Source: Adineta ricciae (taxonomy: Eukaryota; Rotifera; Eurotatoria; Adinetida; Adinetidae). From it: a DNA stretch of 64,000 bases. The translations under genes and the position numbers were made by a program. The notes beneath the pieces are model-generated. The model was not told where the DNA came from. It was given only the letters and a program-made list of their open reading frames with translations, and made no database searches. Of the stretch, positions 16,122 through 27,025 are shown piece after piece; position 1 is the stretch's first letter, and every line of letters starts with the position of its first letter. The stretch lies in contig CAJNOJ010000012.1 in assembly GCA_905250025.1 (NCBI GenBank), positions 1-64,000 of the forward strand, given 5' to 3'.

Positions 16122-17336
16122 ATGACACATGTGCGAGGTATAAGAATAAAACGATATTACTCATATTGCTTCACCTATCTTCTCATCGGATCTGCTTTCT
16201 ATCTTATTATATTTCTTGCCAGAAATTTTCAATCGTGGACATGTTCGATAACAGCCTATGACAACCAGACAATTGATTATTATGATGAATGGCAATATAG
16301 GAGTAGCCTTACTGGAAAATGGTACCAATGGCACGTAAGTTCAAATAGTGAACAGAATGATGTTGCATGGCAGGCGAAATGGTTCAATGGAGAACCAGAT
16401 TCCTATCTGGGACTTATTGTGTATTTAACGAGACATGGAGAAATCGATTCACTTCGAACATCTCTCACTCAATTAGCAAAGTTATTAGTAGATCATCCTC
16501 GACCTGTCGCTATCTTCCACGAAGGTGATTTCAATGATAATGCTACCCAACATTCTCTAGCACAAATACTTGCTCCACATATGCCGTTGTGCTTCGAGAA
16601 CATTCATTTCGCGAACAGTTCAAAACGGCCTCGGTCAGTTCATCGGACAATTCACGCGGCCTACTATCACATGTGTCGATTTTTTTCATCGATGATTCTG
16701 TATCATCCGCTTGTAAAACAATTTCAATACTATTGGCGACTCGATGCACACTCGTTCATATTTGCGCCAACACCAATCAAAGATCCCTTCGAAATTATGC
16801 AAAACCAGCGTATCCAATATGCGTTTATTATGGCTAACGAAGATGCCGAACGTTATACTACTAAACTATGGTCAGTCTTTCAACAATTTCTTCGTCAACG
16901 TTGCCTCCGATCATCACCAGCTGTCTACAAAACTCAAGTGGGATGGTTTAGTGATTACTCGTTGGCCATGATCTTTACAAATTTTGCCATAGCTAATGTT
17001 TCTATTTTCCGCGACCATCAATTGATACGTGCTTGGTTACAAACGGTTGATAATCATGGCGGAATCTATCGTTATCGATGGGGCGATGCGCCTATTCACA
17101 CTTTAGCATTGACACAATTTCTTCCGCGACAAGACATAGTTCGATTGCGATATTTTGGATATATGCATCAACGTGAATATGTTTGTGCTTACGGAACTCA
17201 CGGTGAAGCATGTCGAAAACAAGTCGAATCGTTTATCAAAGATCAAACAGTGAAATATCTCGAGTATGATGACGGATGTTTTCCTTCACCGTTTTGGAAT
17301 CCTCTCTGTCGTTATTATCGTGATATACGCCTGTAA
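16122..17336 (+). CDS. GT15-family alpha-1,2-mannosyltransferase-like protein (KRE2/MNT1 type)
   Basis: A 404-residue intronless type II membrane protein. The signal anchor lies at about residues 8-28 (YCFTYLLIGSAFYLIIFLA), suggesting a Golgi enzyme facing the lumen. The lumenal part resembles fungal KRE2/MNT1/KTR mannosyltransferases: AAYYHMCRFFSSMILYHPLV, FQYYWRLDAH, the GWFSDYSLAMIF block, and the strongly conserved GGIYRYRWGDAPIHTLAL followed by YFGYMHQREYVCAYG. Family members add alpha-1,2-mannose from GDP-mannose to protein glycans. Two departures are visible. The fungal block of type NFEI reads NFAI here (16980-16991), so a conserved Glu is Ala. The fungal CDxDYDPF segment is replaced by APTPIKDPF. 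It may therefore be altered or inactive. GT15 is mainly fungal and the gene lacks introns in an intron-rich neighbourhood, which suggests lateral transfer (inference). Confidence 0.82.
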   Translation: MTHVRGIRIKRYYSYCFTYLLIGSAFYLIIFLARNFQSWTCSITAYDNQTIDYYDEWQYRSSLTGKWYQWHVSSNSEQNDVAWQAKWFNGEPDSYLGLIVYLTRHGEIDSLRTSLTQLAKLLVDHPRPVAIFHEGDFNDNATQHSLAQILAPHMPLCFENIHFANSSKRPRSVHRTIHAAYYHMCRFFSSMILYHPLVKQFQYYWRLDAHSFIFAPTPIKDPFEIMQNQRIQYAFIMANEDAERYTTKLWSVFQQFLRQRCLRSSPAVYKTQVGWFSDYSLAMIFTNFAIANVSIFRDHQLIRAWLQTVDNHGGIYRYRWGDAPIHTLALTQFLPRQDIVRLRYFGYMHQREYVCAYGTHGEACRKQVESFIKDQTVKYLEYDDGCFPSPFWNPLCRYYRDIRL

Positions 17337-18366
17337 AATCTGTGTATACGTATGATTTTTCGTTGTGTTAATAAAAACCGAAAACGTTGAATGCACATGA
17401 TGTAATATTCGTCGATCAAATATCAGCATGTAGTATTCAACTATCATTTGATTGCGAAATAGATCAAAAACGAAAGATTGTTTGTCCTTGTTTCTAACCT
17501 AGTGCACATCTTTCAAGGCTAGATCATCGATGTCATACATAATTTAAGTAAGAACAGAGTAGTGATGAAACAAAGACGAGAGGAGAGAAAAAGGCGGGTC
17601 TCTTGATTGATCCTTTGCGTTCTCGTGAAAGTAAACGTGCGAATACGTCACAATCATATACAAACTATTTTTTTAAACAGCTAAACACACAATGTTGAAG
17701 GCAAAGAGGAGAAAAAAAAAGGAGGAGAAGAACACAGAAGGAAGAAGAGAAAAAATCGTGATAAAATTTTCAGATAGGAACGTGCGATCGTATACATCTG
17801 TCCTTTTCTAGCGACTGACAGTGATACAGGTTCTGAATCCTAGAACAGATTTTTCTTTCCTGCGACGAATTTTTTATTGATCATTATCCAGGTAAACATG
17901 TTATTTATTCTTCGTCCTCCCATAAATCAGAAAGGCATAGAAGGTACAGATGACAGAATCTCAATCGAGTGTTACCTCCTAATGGTTTGTAAGCAGTTTG
18001 TCAATAATAATTCAGATGTAAGAGCGATAATGTTGCTTTTTTTGTTTTGCTTGTCCTGCTTTTTTTCATTTTTTTTGCTCGCCCTTTTTTTCCTCTTTTG
18101 ATCAAGACGGCAAATAATCCGATTACACTGCTCATACTATGTGCAATGCTCGGCCTTTTTTTTTCGTTTACAACAGAGCTCGATTGACTCGAAAAATTGA
18201 ATCAACTTTTTCAAGTAGTAAAAGTTAAGAGTCTTATATATAAGTATATAACGTCAAATTTGTCTCTCTATGATTTAGATGTCATGACTGTATTTCATTT
18301 CATCAATCATCCTTATCATTAGTTTCTGATATACAACAGAACGGCGGTGCTTGAAATACTTCTAAT
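17337..18366. other. intergenic, about 1 kb
   Basis: An AATAAA polyadenylation-type signal lies at 17370-17375, 34 nt after the GT15 stop. The rest is purine-rich (17700-17760) then T-rich (18035-18100), with no recognised gene. Confidence 0.5.
17370..17375 (+). other. polyadenylation signal of the GT15 gene
   Basis: Canonical AATAAA 34 nt downstream of the stop codon, so the foreign-looking gene has a eukaryotic 3' end signal. Confidence 0.5.
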
Positions 18367-19599
18367 ATGACATCGAATAAAGTTCCTGTTTATCGACATG
18401 GAAGAAAATTTTATGTGTCCGTGGAGGAATACGCACGTATGCGTGCTGAAGAACAGCGACAGCGGCGAAGTGCTGCACAAAAATCCCAACATTTACCTGT
18501 GCCGAAATCACAGCAAACATCGATAAGAACATCCTCAGCTTCGCTATACAATCCTGTCCAACGTAGTCATTCGAATCCATACGAACAGATGTATGGCATA
18601 CTGAAAACACCGCGTGTACCGGCTAGTTCATTAGTTAATGCCGTCAACCGATATGAACCGAATCGATTATCACGTTCGACATTAAGACGTGCTGATAATC
18701 CAAATACGCTTCCGACAAAGCATACACTCGCCGTGAGTGCTCGCTCAAATTCATCCGATAAAGCATTGGATCTGCGAAAAACGGGATTAACAGTATTCGA
18801 TCCAGATGATGAATTTAAACCCACATATGCTAATGAAGTTCCTAAATCAACAACAGTATCTCCTCGACAATCACGTCGACCGATGACGACGTTAACATCC
18901 GACTATGGGATCTCTCCGACAACAACAATATCCATGACACCAACAGATCAAACGCATACTCAGACAACTTCATCGAAACTTACCAGTTATTTAACGCGAA
19001 CAAGACAATCTAGTTTAAATCCATCGTTATCTAATGCTCCAACAACTGGCCCATTTCTTGAAACAGGTATTCAAGGTTCAACACAGACCTACGCTGTTCT
19101 TGGCTCAACTAGCCAACGGCCTAGTTCTGGTCATATTTCATTAGTAAATCGATCTGCTTCGGAAAGTAGTAAAAATCGCCACCCGCAACGAATTGTTTTA
19201 AATGATTCCTTTTCCAATGAAAACTCAAATGCATTATCACAGTTAAGTCTTGGACAAAGGAGCGAAATCAATTCCCATCGGCCATCAGAATGCATAGGCG
19301 AAACAGAAATCGATTGTGGTCAACAACGCGAACTGTGCACACGTTCCACTCATCGTAGTCAATCAACTGATGGTCTAACGGAAAAAAAGCGCGTGCGTTT
19401 CGCCGATATGGAAGGTCTAACATTAGAATCGAAATCTAGCCACAACAGTCTTTCGACACCAACGAAAAGTACATTCCTATCACGACGACAATATATCAAA
19501 CTTCCGAGTGAAATACGCGGACGACCTCGACCTTTTTATAATACATTATATCAAGCAACGAGTGAACTCGATGAAAGCACACTTGCCACTGATGTCTAG
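18367..19599 (+). CDS. orphan low-complexity protein with PP1-docking RVxF motif
   Basis: A 410-residue single-exon frame, rich in Ser/Thr/Arg. The N-terminus is structured-looking (VPVYRHGRKFYVSVEEYARM followed by Arg/Glu-rich residues). Most of the rest is predicted disordered, with many S/T-P and S/T-rich patches. Near residues 340-355 it has KKRVRFADMEGLTLES. That combines a basic RVxF protein phosphatase-1 docking site with the FAD-xxGL-L context typical of PPP1R3 glycogen-targeting subunits. No CBM21 carbohydrate-binding domain follows, so it is not a standard PPP1R3. The most that can be inferred is a PP1-binding scaffold. The frame is long and uninterrupted, so it is probably real. 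Confidence 0.65.
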   Translation: MTSNKVPVYRHGRKFYVSVEEYARMRAEEQRQRRSAAQKSQHLPVPKSQQTSIRTSSASLYNPVQRSHSNPYEQMYGILKTPRVPASSLVNAVNRYEPNRLSRSTLRRADNPNTLPTKHTLAVSARSNSSDKALDLRKTGLTVFDPDDEFKPTYANEVPKSTTVSPRQSRRPMTTLTSDYGISPTTTISMTPTDQTHTQTTSSKLTSYLTRTRQSSLNPSLSNAPTTGPFLETGIQGSTQTYAVLGSTSQRPSSGHISLVNRSASESSKNRHPQRIVLNDSFSNENSNALSQLSLGQRSEINSHRPSECIGETEIDCGQQRELCTRSTHRSQSTDGLTEKKRVRFADMEGLTLESKSSHNSLSTPTKSTFLSRRQYIKLPSEIRGRPRPFYNTLYQATSELDESTLATDV

Positions 19600-19731
19600 T
19601 TTTTTTTGTACCGTTTCCTTATATATATGTGTATGCAGATATTTTTTGATAATTAGAATGAAAGAAAGTCTATTATTGAAAAGAAAAAAACTATATAAAT
19701 CCATTTGACTATAATACATTTTTTGTGCTAG

Positions 19732-20433
19732 TTAGAATTTTAACGGTGTGCTGGATCTCTGCGTATCGGAAGCGAGATGGATTGATAGTTCATCAAAGTT
19801 CGATGATGTTTGTGATTGTCGTCCAGTGGGTAAGTCAGGTAGAGGAAGTAGATTGTTGGAACGTCTGACTACCGGTGCGTAGTCTTCAGGAATAATAAAA
19901 TTATGATTGTCATACGTTTGACTGGAATCATATCGAGAAACATCATCAACAACTATAGAGAATGTGAAGAAGATTAATGTGATTCAATAGATTATTTACC
20001 AGTTCTGAGAACATTTGATATCTTCTTCGTTTTTGTCGTTTTAGGAAGAAGTAGTTTAGTATCGTCGTCGTCGTCGTCGTCGTCATCACTTTCATCTGTC
20101 AAACTGGATTGGTCGTCTTGAAAAGAGTTAGAATTCAATATTGTCGCACGTCGAATATAGATAAATAACGATAAAGCCTAAGGATGAATAGAAATCAGAA
20201 TGAGATTCTGCTGCAATGATGTTTTGATTTCGAGTCTTTACAATCAATAGAAGAAAGGTAATGCCAGCTAAGATAATCGTTGTTAAGAATAGAATAGTGT
20301 ACATCAAGGGAGATATGCACGATCTGTTGTCAAATAAAGGGATATCATCTAGATCTGTAGATATATATTTTGATAGATGTTGGAAGTGAATAGAGTTTTT
20401 ACTTTGACAAATATGACCAGCAACAGTTGCCAT
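19732..20433 (-). CDS. small single-pass membrane protein with poly-Asp cytoplasmic tail
   Basis: Unrecognised protein of about 180 residues assembled from four exons. It starts MATVAGHICQ. A first intron of about 50 nt ends in TACAG. The transmembrane helix follows (SPLMYTILFLTTIILAGITF and on). A 64-nt intron (GTAAAG to CCTTAG) joins it in frame to ALSLFIYIRRATIL. The tail contains a run of nine Asp encoded by a GAC/GAT repeat (20061-20085), then a Lys/Thr-rich stretch, and ends RSSTPLKF. Splicing all four exons keeps one open frame, which supports the model. There is no obvious signal peptide. Its neighbour on the same strand is also a short single-pass protein. Confidence 0.6.
20061..20085. 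repeat. CGT/GAC trinucleotide repeat inside a coding exon
   Basis: Tandem CGT on the plus strand reads as GAC on the coding strand, giving the poly-Asp run of the small membrane protein. It is a likely length-variable microsatellite. Confidence 0.85.
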
Positions 20434-20871
20434 TGTGAATGAAGGTTGAACATAAAGAAAAATGTGATAATTTCAATTGAGTCTTTCTTGCTAGAACGAA
20501 GTACAACGTGATCTTTCGAAAGCTTCTTTTTTTTCCTTTTATCTATGGCGAACAGAACGGCATCTATCACAGAAGCGTACGTCAAATAGAAAGAGTCCGT
20601 TTTGTAGGTAAAACGACAGTCGGACTTGTATATGCGCATCCTTTCTTTTCATAGACATCATTTTCGTTGACAGAACACCGTATCTTGAAAAAGAACCGTG
20701 ATATTCTTTTATCTATTTATGAATACTATAGAGCGATAGAAGGGTAAGATAACTGTATTGTCTTTAAGTCCAAGAGAAATATCCAGTTACTTCATTCTCT
20801 TATAAGGAAAAAAGTGTGATAATTGACAAATCTGTATACAACGAAGGTTACTTTTACAAAGGTAAATGAAT
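20434..20871. other. intergenic between the two small membrane-protein genes
   Basis: About 440 bp, AT-rich. A minus-strand frame continues upstream of the chosen start but contains nothing recognisable. No other feature is seen. Confidence 0.4.
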
Positions 20872-21929
20872 TTAAAAATGATCAGTTTGGACATCAGGAG
20901 GACCCGTCTTTCCGCGGTTCTTGTCCGGTTTCGGTCCGGGTCGATGATGCTGTTTAACGTTTGCCATTTTCATGCTCGGTTGTCTGTCTAGTACATTGGC
21001 ATGTACTCGATTAGAATCACCGTGTGTCGTTGTCGTTGCTATAGTTCTCAGCGGAATCGCTTCATGAACAGGCGCTTTCGACATGTGAGGGCGTGGAGGT
21101 CGTTCACTCGAATATGTTGATGAACGTTCAGTGTCTGAAATAGAATTATTAAGCAATCAAAAATATACACTTGAGTCATACCTGTCTGAGTAGACTTTCT
21201 CTGAAAAAAAAAGGCTCGATGAGTATAATGATAAACGAAACGGCATCCTATCATACCCGTGCTGCTCTGTCAGAAATATTGATACTTGCGATGACATGCC
21301 GTTTTCTATCCTGTGAATCCTTTCGACAACATAGCAAACACGACCCAACTATCTATTTCATAGGAATAAGTTTCAATTTTGAGCTAATCCCTTTGAAAAA
21401 TATTGTATATTTACAATTATACCAATAAACGATAGTGCGCTCAATGCTAACGCAGCAATCAAAACAGAACCATTAACAAGTGGACTGATACAAATGCTAG
21501 TAAACGGATATTCGCCAGGAGCACAACGAGGTTTGGCATCTGCCGCTGTCGTAGTGGTATTATTATCATTGTTCATAGTTGTATCTGCTGGTATGATCGA
21601 CGCAGTGATTGTAGATAATCCTGCCGTTGTGTCTGCTGGTATGATCGAAGCAGTGATTGTAGTTGATTCTCTCGTTGAATCGCTAACTACTGAAGTAAGA
21701 TCAGTAGCGATTTCTTTTACTGAGCTTGTCGGATCAGCTGAAGTCTGAGATGATAATGACGCTGTACTTTGTGCAAAAACATTTTCATATGTAAGACACA
21801 AGAAGATAATGTAATAGGTTATAGGAACAGATGTCTTGTAGGTTCGTCTCTTAATCGATCAATTATAGAAAAGAAAGTGTAAAAAATATCACATTGATTT
21901 ATTTGTGGGACACCAGCCGAACTTACCAT
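20872..21929 (-). CDS. mucin-like type I membrane protein
   Basis: Unrecognised protein of about 240 residues. The first exon is only the initiator ATG (21927-21929) followed directly by GTAAGT. The next exon gives RRTYKTSVPITYYIIFLCLT and a clean signal peptide ending near VFAQS. The extracellular part is Ser/Thr-rich, so probably O-glycosylated, with the 11-residue unit TITASIIPADT present twice. A short Cys segment (RCAPGEYPFTSICIS) precedes the transmembrane helix GSVLIAALALSALSFIGIII. The intron after this joins to VGSCLLCCRKDSQDRKR. The cytoplasmic tail is basic and ends DVQTDHF. Five exons fit in one frame. Function unknown; a surface coat or adhesion role is a guess. Confidence 0.65.
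21582..21662. repeat. two-copy direct repeat in the mucin-like gene
   Basis: Two near-identical copies of about 33 bp, one starting near 21582 and one near 21630, encode the doubled TITASIIPADT unit on the minus strand. They differ at only a few bases, suggesting a recent small duplication. Confidence 0.7.
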
Positions 21930-22466
21930 TTTCTTTTTCTCTGTTAAAATAAAGAGATTTGAAGTATATTACCTATGATTTATATTCTCAATTCTAAACG
22001 AGAGCAACAGACAGAACATGTTGAAAAACTACAACAAAGAACGTCTACAATAACGATAGATAACATCAAAAGTGACAGCAATGAAATATTGTATGTTTGC
22101 ACACATACATACACGAATAGAAAAAGAAGGCAAATATACGAGCAAATAAAAGAAAGAAAGATTATAGTGGAAGTGTCTTTTCTTTCTCAAAAAACTTGTC
22201 ATAATATAAATCAGTTTTTCGCACTTGAAATCAGTTCATATAGCCAACTAATCTAAGAATTATTTCATTATGATTACCCATTCGATGTCAATCAATTGTC
22301 AATGTAACTACAAAGAAAAATACTTTTTTTTCCTACTTCACTTTCACCGTCCTGTATTCCCGACATTCTTTTTCTGTTGTGCTTCACTGCACACGTGCAT
22401 CATTTAGCTACATACGACCGTGCACATGCATGTAGGATCTATACAGACGACTGCTAACTCAAGGTA
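21930..22466. promoter_or_regulatory. divergent intergenic region, mucin-like (-) and TMEM39 (+)
   Basis: About 540 bp between two divergent start codons, so it probably holds both promoters. It contains an A-rich open stretch (21975-22256) that codes for nothing recognisable. Confidence 0.45.
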
Positions 22467-24227
22467 ATGCATCAACGTCGCAGTCAAAGTGATACAAAAT
22501 CAACTGGAAGCATTAGCAGTTCACTGTCATCAATGCCGACGACCAGCAATCCTTCCTCAAAAACCAATACCGGTCGCGTCAGCATCTACACGATGCGTGA
22601 ACGAGTCATTCAGAACAAAATGACTAGAATGATTGGCAAATTAGCACCGAATACGGAAACCGAAGTCACTAGTCGATTACATCAAGAAGTTCCTGCTATT
22701 CGCTTGGATGGTCATTTAACGTATTGTGTATATATAACCGCACAAAATCTTGTTCATTTAACTACGATGTACATTCTTTTATATCATGCAGTGTTTTGGC
22801 TAGATTCGAATGTGACTGGTCGACAAAAAACGATTAGCTCTCGATTAATTGATCAAACCAAATTCGAACAAACACATGTTATCATAACGGCGAATTATTT
22901 CCATCTACATACTGGATTGTCAATCAACATTGATCTTATTGATACATATGTTTATATTAGTTTGATTAGTGTCAGTTTAGTTGAATTGATCAGCACGTTT
23001 TTGTGGACAGTTAGAAAAAAACTGCCGTGTTTAATAGTACGACATACAAAATTGAGACACCGTGTCAGTCGAATTCTAGTTGGAATGATTAGTCTTCCTT
23101 ACATTTCGTTTATTTATTGGCTTGGATATCATACATTTGTTACTCGTTATCTGAAAACATCATTTTCTTCACTCATCTTAGCACATTTCATTCTTTTGAC
23201 ACTTTTCGATAAGCCAAATCTATTTCGAAAGCGACCTGACAATCCTCCTGACCAATCAACTCTAAATCGTAAACATCATCGCAATTCCACATCGTCGTCG
23301 TCCACATCATCAGCTCCTACACCGGCCTTAGGTCGACCATCGTTTCGGTCGTCAACATCGACACAACCACGAAGAATAGCACCTGTCATCAACACATTGC
23401 CATCCGTAGTCCATCAATGGTCTCGTTGGTCGTCAGTCACCGAAATAAAACTCGAAATCCACGAATGTTCAACATTCTACGCTCAAGCTCGTCAAGAAGC
23501 CGATGATCTCTGGCCACTGGTTCGACGACGAATAATTCTCAATTTCTATCGAACAGTAGCATCATTCATCCTATTCGATTGCATTCCTATTCGAACACTG
23601 AGTAAGCAGGCATATCTGTAGAAAATCTCCAAAGATTTTCATTCTCGTTTAGATCCGCACGTTCGTTCGATTGAAACTCAACCGTTGAAGTTTGTCATTT
23701 TCATTCTTACCCTGAGCACATTCATTTCTCACAGTGCCTTTTTGTTTCCCGTAAAACTTCAAACAACCCTTCAACGTATCGCAACGCACCTTGGCCAATG
23801 GCGCGTACAAGCTAATGTTCGCGCTGAAACGATCAATGAATGGTCATCCGAATGCAATTCATACACTCGTGGAATTGTAGTGAAGTTATCATCGACAAAT
23901 CAACATTTCATTGCCAGTCAGCATCTCAGCAATGCAGCTCATCCGCAATCGAATGCTCATGCTATGCTCTACAGACTCTTTAGTGATCCTACACACTTCC
24001 TAACGACTCAACTGGTTCTCTGTATTGTTCTTTCGATTTTTCAACTCGTTTGGCTCTTTCTCGGCAAGTCATGGGAACAGATTATAATCAGTTGGTTTAT
24101 TATCTTATGTAGTTCATATCCAATATTTAAAATAACACGCGACAGGTTTATAATGGATTATGTTGAAGAACACGAATATGTTCAAACAACATCAACAACA
24201 ACATCGAGGCAGAAAAAATCCAGTTGA
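22467..24227 (+). CDS. TMEM39: transmembrane protein 39 (TMEM39A/B family)
   Basis: Multi-pass ER membrane protein of the TMEM39 family, linked in animals to ER export, collagen secretion and control of autophagy. Two exons are joined by a short intron (GTAAGC near 23604 to CGTTTAG near 23652). Exon 1 has a disordered N-terminus, several hydrophobic helices (for example LVHLTTMYILLYHAVFWL and VYISLISVSLVELISTFLW) and a Ser-rich loop. It then has ECSTFYAQARQEADDLWPLV, which corresponds to the conserved segment before the last helices. Exon 2 has IATHLGQWR, a conserved block near SECNSYTRGIVVKLSSTNQ, FSDPTHFL, and the family ending SSYPIFKITRDRFIM. Total about 570 residues, slightly longer than vertebrate members because of the Ser-rich loop. 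Confidence 0.85.
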
Positions 24228-24235
24228 GAAAAAAA

Positions 24236-24241
24236 AATAAA
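24236..24241 (+). other. polyadenylation signal of TMEM39
   Basis: AATAAA lies about 10 nt after the TMEM39 stop codon. The gene converges with the Ig receptor gene, whose stop is only about 115 bp away. Confidence 0.5.
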
Positions 24242-24342
24242 CAAAATCTGACAGTGAAAACGTATTTGTTAGGTATATCACACATTCATTCCATCTTGAC
24301 ATGAATACAGTGGAGATCGACCTAGAATCAAGAAAATCATTT

Positions 24343-27025
24343 TCATTCCATTAGTTTTTCCTTTTTACCGAAGTATGTAAATTCTGTTGTTCCAGTTAGT
24401 CTTGGACTGTATTCGTGATTGGATATAGTTGTTGTTGATTTTGAATGAAAACTTGAACTATTTGTCGATGATTCACTCGATAAGGTATCCAAGAATTGTT
24501 GCGTATTTTTATTAAACAGTTTCGTTAATAAATGATCTAAATACAAGAAGTTGTAATTTACCGAACGAAGAGCGACATTTTCAGTGTTGTTTATCCTCTG
24601 AACTAACCTGCCGATTCCATTTTCAGTGATAACTGATCGGTATTGTTCAGCGATGTATTACAAGTTTTCAGAGAACCGACTTCTTTCAACAATTCGTTGA
24701 TTGAATAATGCTCATCGAAGACAAGTGGTAATTTTTTCGCTTTGGCATTTTTCTGTCGTCGTCGGACGAGACGCGCTCGACAACAACAATAGATTGCAAT
24801 CAATGAGAAAATAATGATTAAAAGAAAAGTACTCAATAGAATCGACACTAAAATCATCGAAGGATCTAGAACACATCACGGGGAAATCAACGGCTTCTTA
24901 TGTGGATTTTCATTTACCATTAGATGTGTTTAATTGGTAGAGGCGGCTCTGTTCAATACCGAATTCATTTTCTCCTATACATGATAAATGACTGAGAGTT
25001 TGAGATGATGGTACTAATTTTCGGTAATCATAAAGTAATTTCGACGTGCAAACATTTTCTTCGCAGGTAGTCGATGTAGACAATTGATCATTAGATTGAA
25101 TCGGTCGATCGTTCAATTTCCAAGTTATGCTCTAATTTGATAAGATGAAAAAAAAATCAGTTTTGTCATTGAGCAATGTTCGTTCGTATCTTACAAGTAT
25201 CGGACTTGATGAGTAGACTTGACATTCAAATAGATGACTAAATTGTCGAGATTCGTGAATATAGACTAATGGTTTGCCTGGAATGAAAAGAGAATAACAG
25301 TCGAAAATCGACGCGAATCAACCATTGCGAATACCTTTGATGTAAAGGACAAAATCATGTTTAATTGTATCATAACCATCGGTTTCGATGCGATACGAAT
25401 AGACTCCTTGTTGCTCACGTTTAGTGATATTTTCAAGGTTGAACGTAGATCCTTCACCAACCATTTCTCCATAACGAGACCAGATGATTTTTGCACGTGG
25501 ATACGAGTCAACTATGCAACGAAGTATAGTCGGATTTAAGGATGATTTACTATGTAAATCTAGGACGACAACTTTGGGTGGTCGGACAACTAATATGGGA
25601 GGATCTGTCGATAGACAAAATAAAGGAAAATATCAATAAAGGGAAAATGAATGTATGATTTGTTTACATCGAACTAATAACCGAATACTTGTGTTTGTGG
25701 TTCCAACGGAATTGATTGCTGTGCAACCGATTGAATGATTGTGTACATGCTTTGATAGAGGAATATTTATCGTTGGACTTGTCAGAGAAGTTAAGTCCAT
25801 AGAGTTCGCGAACCATCTAGGAAAAAATTGTCGTAAGAAAGCGATTTGGAAGGATTATTTTCTGTACCTTAGTTTCGGTTCGGGATTACCGTGGATGACG
25901 CAACGAAAAGTTGCGGTTGAATTGATGGTTAATGGATAACGGTTCTGGGATTCGATACGAGCTTTCGGTTTATCTAACGGAATTGCCTCGTATAAAGAAA
26001 ATGACGCGAACAAAGTGACTTACAGTGAACTTGGATCTTTGCTGTGACATCAAACTTTGAAGTTTTCTTGTCAATTGTATACATCTGTCGACATTTGAGC
26101 AGCACATTATTCCACTCACTATCTGGATTATTAATTATATAAGTTAACTTCGTAATATTTCGATTGGTGGTTGCATCCAATTCATATGAAATAATCGATG
26201 ACGTTGCTAAATCATCAATCAATTCATCGTTCCTATACAAGCTTAACGTCGCTGCGGGCTTTGACGGAGCCGACGAACAGGTAATGTTCGCTGGCTGTCC
26301 TTGTCTTAATGGCATATTTGGCAGTATCAATGTTGGCTCATCTGTTGGTGGAACTAATAACACAATGAATGAAATCAGTCAAGCTCTGTCGGCTGAAGTA
26401 TGATTTGTAAATTACCAATAAGGGTCAAATGTACACGTTCTGAACGTGCTTCATTTGCATTCATTGTCCTCTGTACTTGACATTGGAATATTCCTTCATC
26501 TTTATTTGATACATGAATAATCGAGAGATTATAATGATCTAAACAATGACGATAGAAACATCTCCCTTCCTTTGCACAAATCGATCCATGTACATGACGT
26601 AATGAGAAGAAAAAAAAACAGATATTTCCTGAAATACATACTTAGACGTTCATTGATAGACAATCGAAATCTCGGATATGCCATGTATTGATAAACATTA
26701 ACAACATCGTTTTGTACAGTTTCCCGATGAAGAAATTGTGTCTTCCCCAGGGTACAAAAGTCATTCCAACACCAAGTGACAACTGCATTGGATTGTTTCG
26801 AAACAATGCAGGGAAATTGTACTGTTTCACCTGGATAAGTATTGATATGTTTTGGTCCAATCAGAATCTTTTGATCGACTCTTCGATTATCTATCCACAC
26901 AACGAGAACCATCTTGAAATGTCAATGTAACAATTATATTTACTTTGTTCCAACGTATAAACCAGTGTCGTTGTCAATGAGACGAATAAAGACAATAACA
27001 ACGGGAAGGGATAACTACTAGTCAT
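24343..27025 (-). CDS. five-Ig cell adhesion receptor, Kirrel/SYG-1/IrreC-rst-like
   Basis: Type I membrane receptor. The signal peptide is at 27025 (MTSSYPFPLLLSLFVSLTTT). A 53-nt intron leads to Ig1, which has VQFPCIV, VTWCWNDFCTLGK and later EGIFQCQ; WxxxxFCTLG is characteristic of the irre cell recognition module (Kirrel, Roughest, SYG-1). Ig2 (about 25990-26370) has NITCSSAP and LLKCRQ. Ig3 (about 25690-25960) has FRCVIHGNPEPKLRW. Ig4 (about 25266-25610) has IWSRYGEMVGEGSTF. Ig5 (about 24910-25260) has FECQVYSSSPILITW. A transmembrane helix near 24795-24857 (ILVSILLSTFLLIIIFSLI) is followed by a basic tail ending TEFTYFGKKEKLME. Five Ig domains and one helix match the Kirrel layout. Such proteins mediate cell-cell recognition. 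Confidence 0.8.

Noticed and set aside
16543-16971. ORFs overlapping the GT15 gene in other frames
   Set aside because: Shadows of a clear 404-codon gene.
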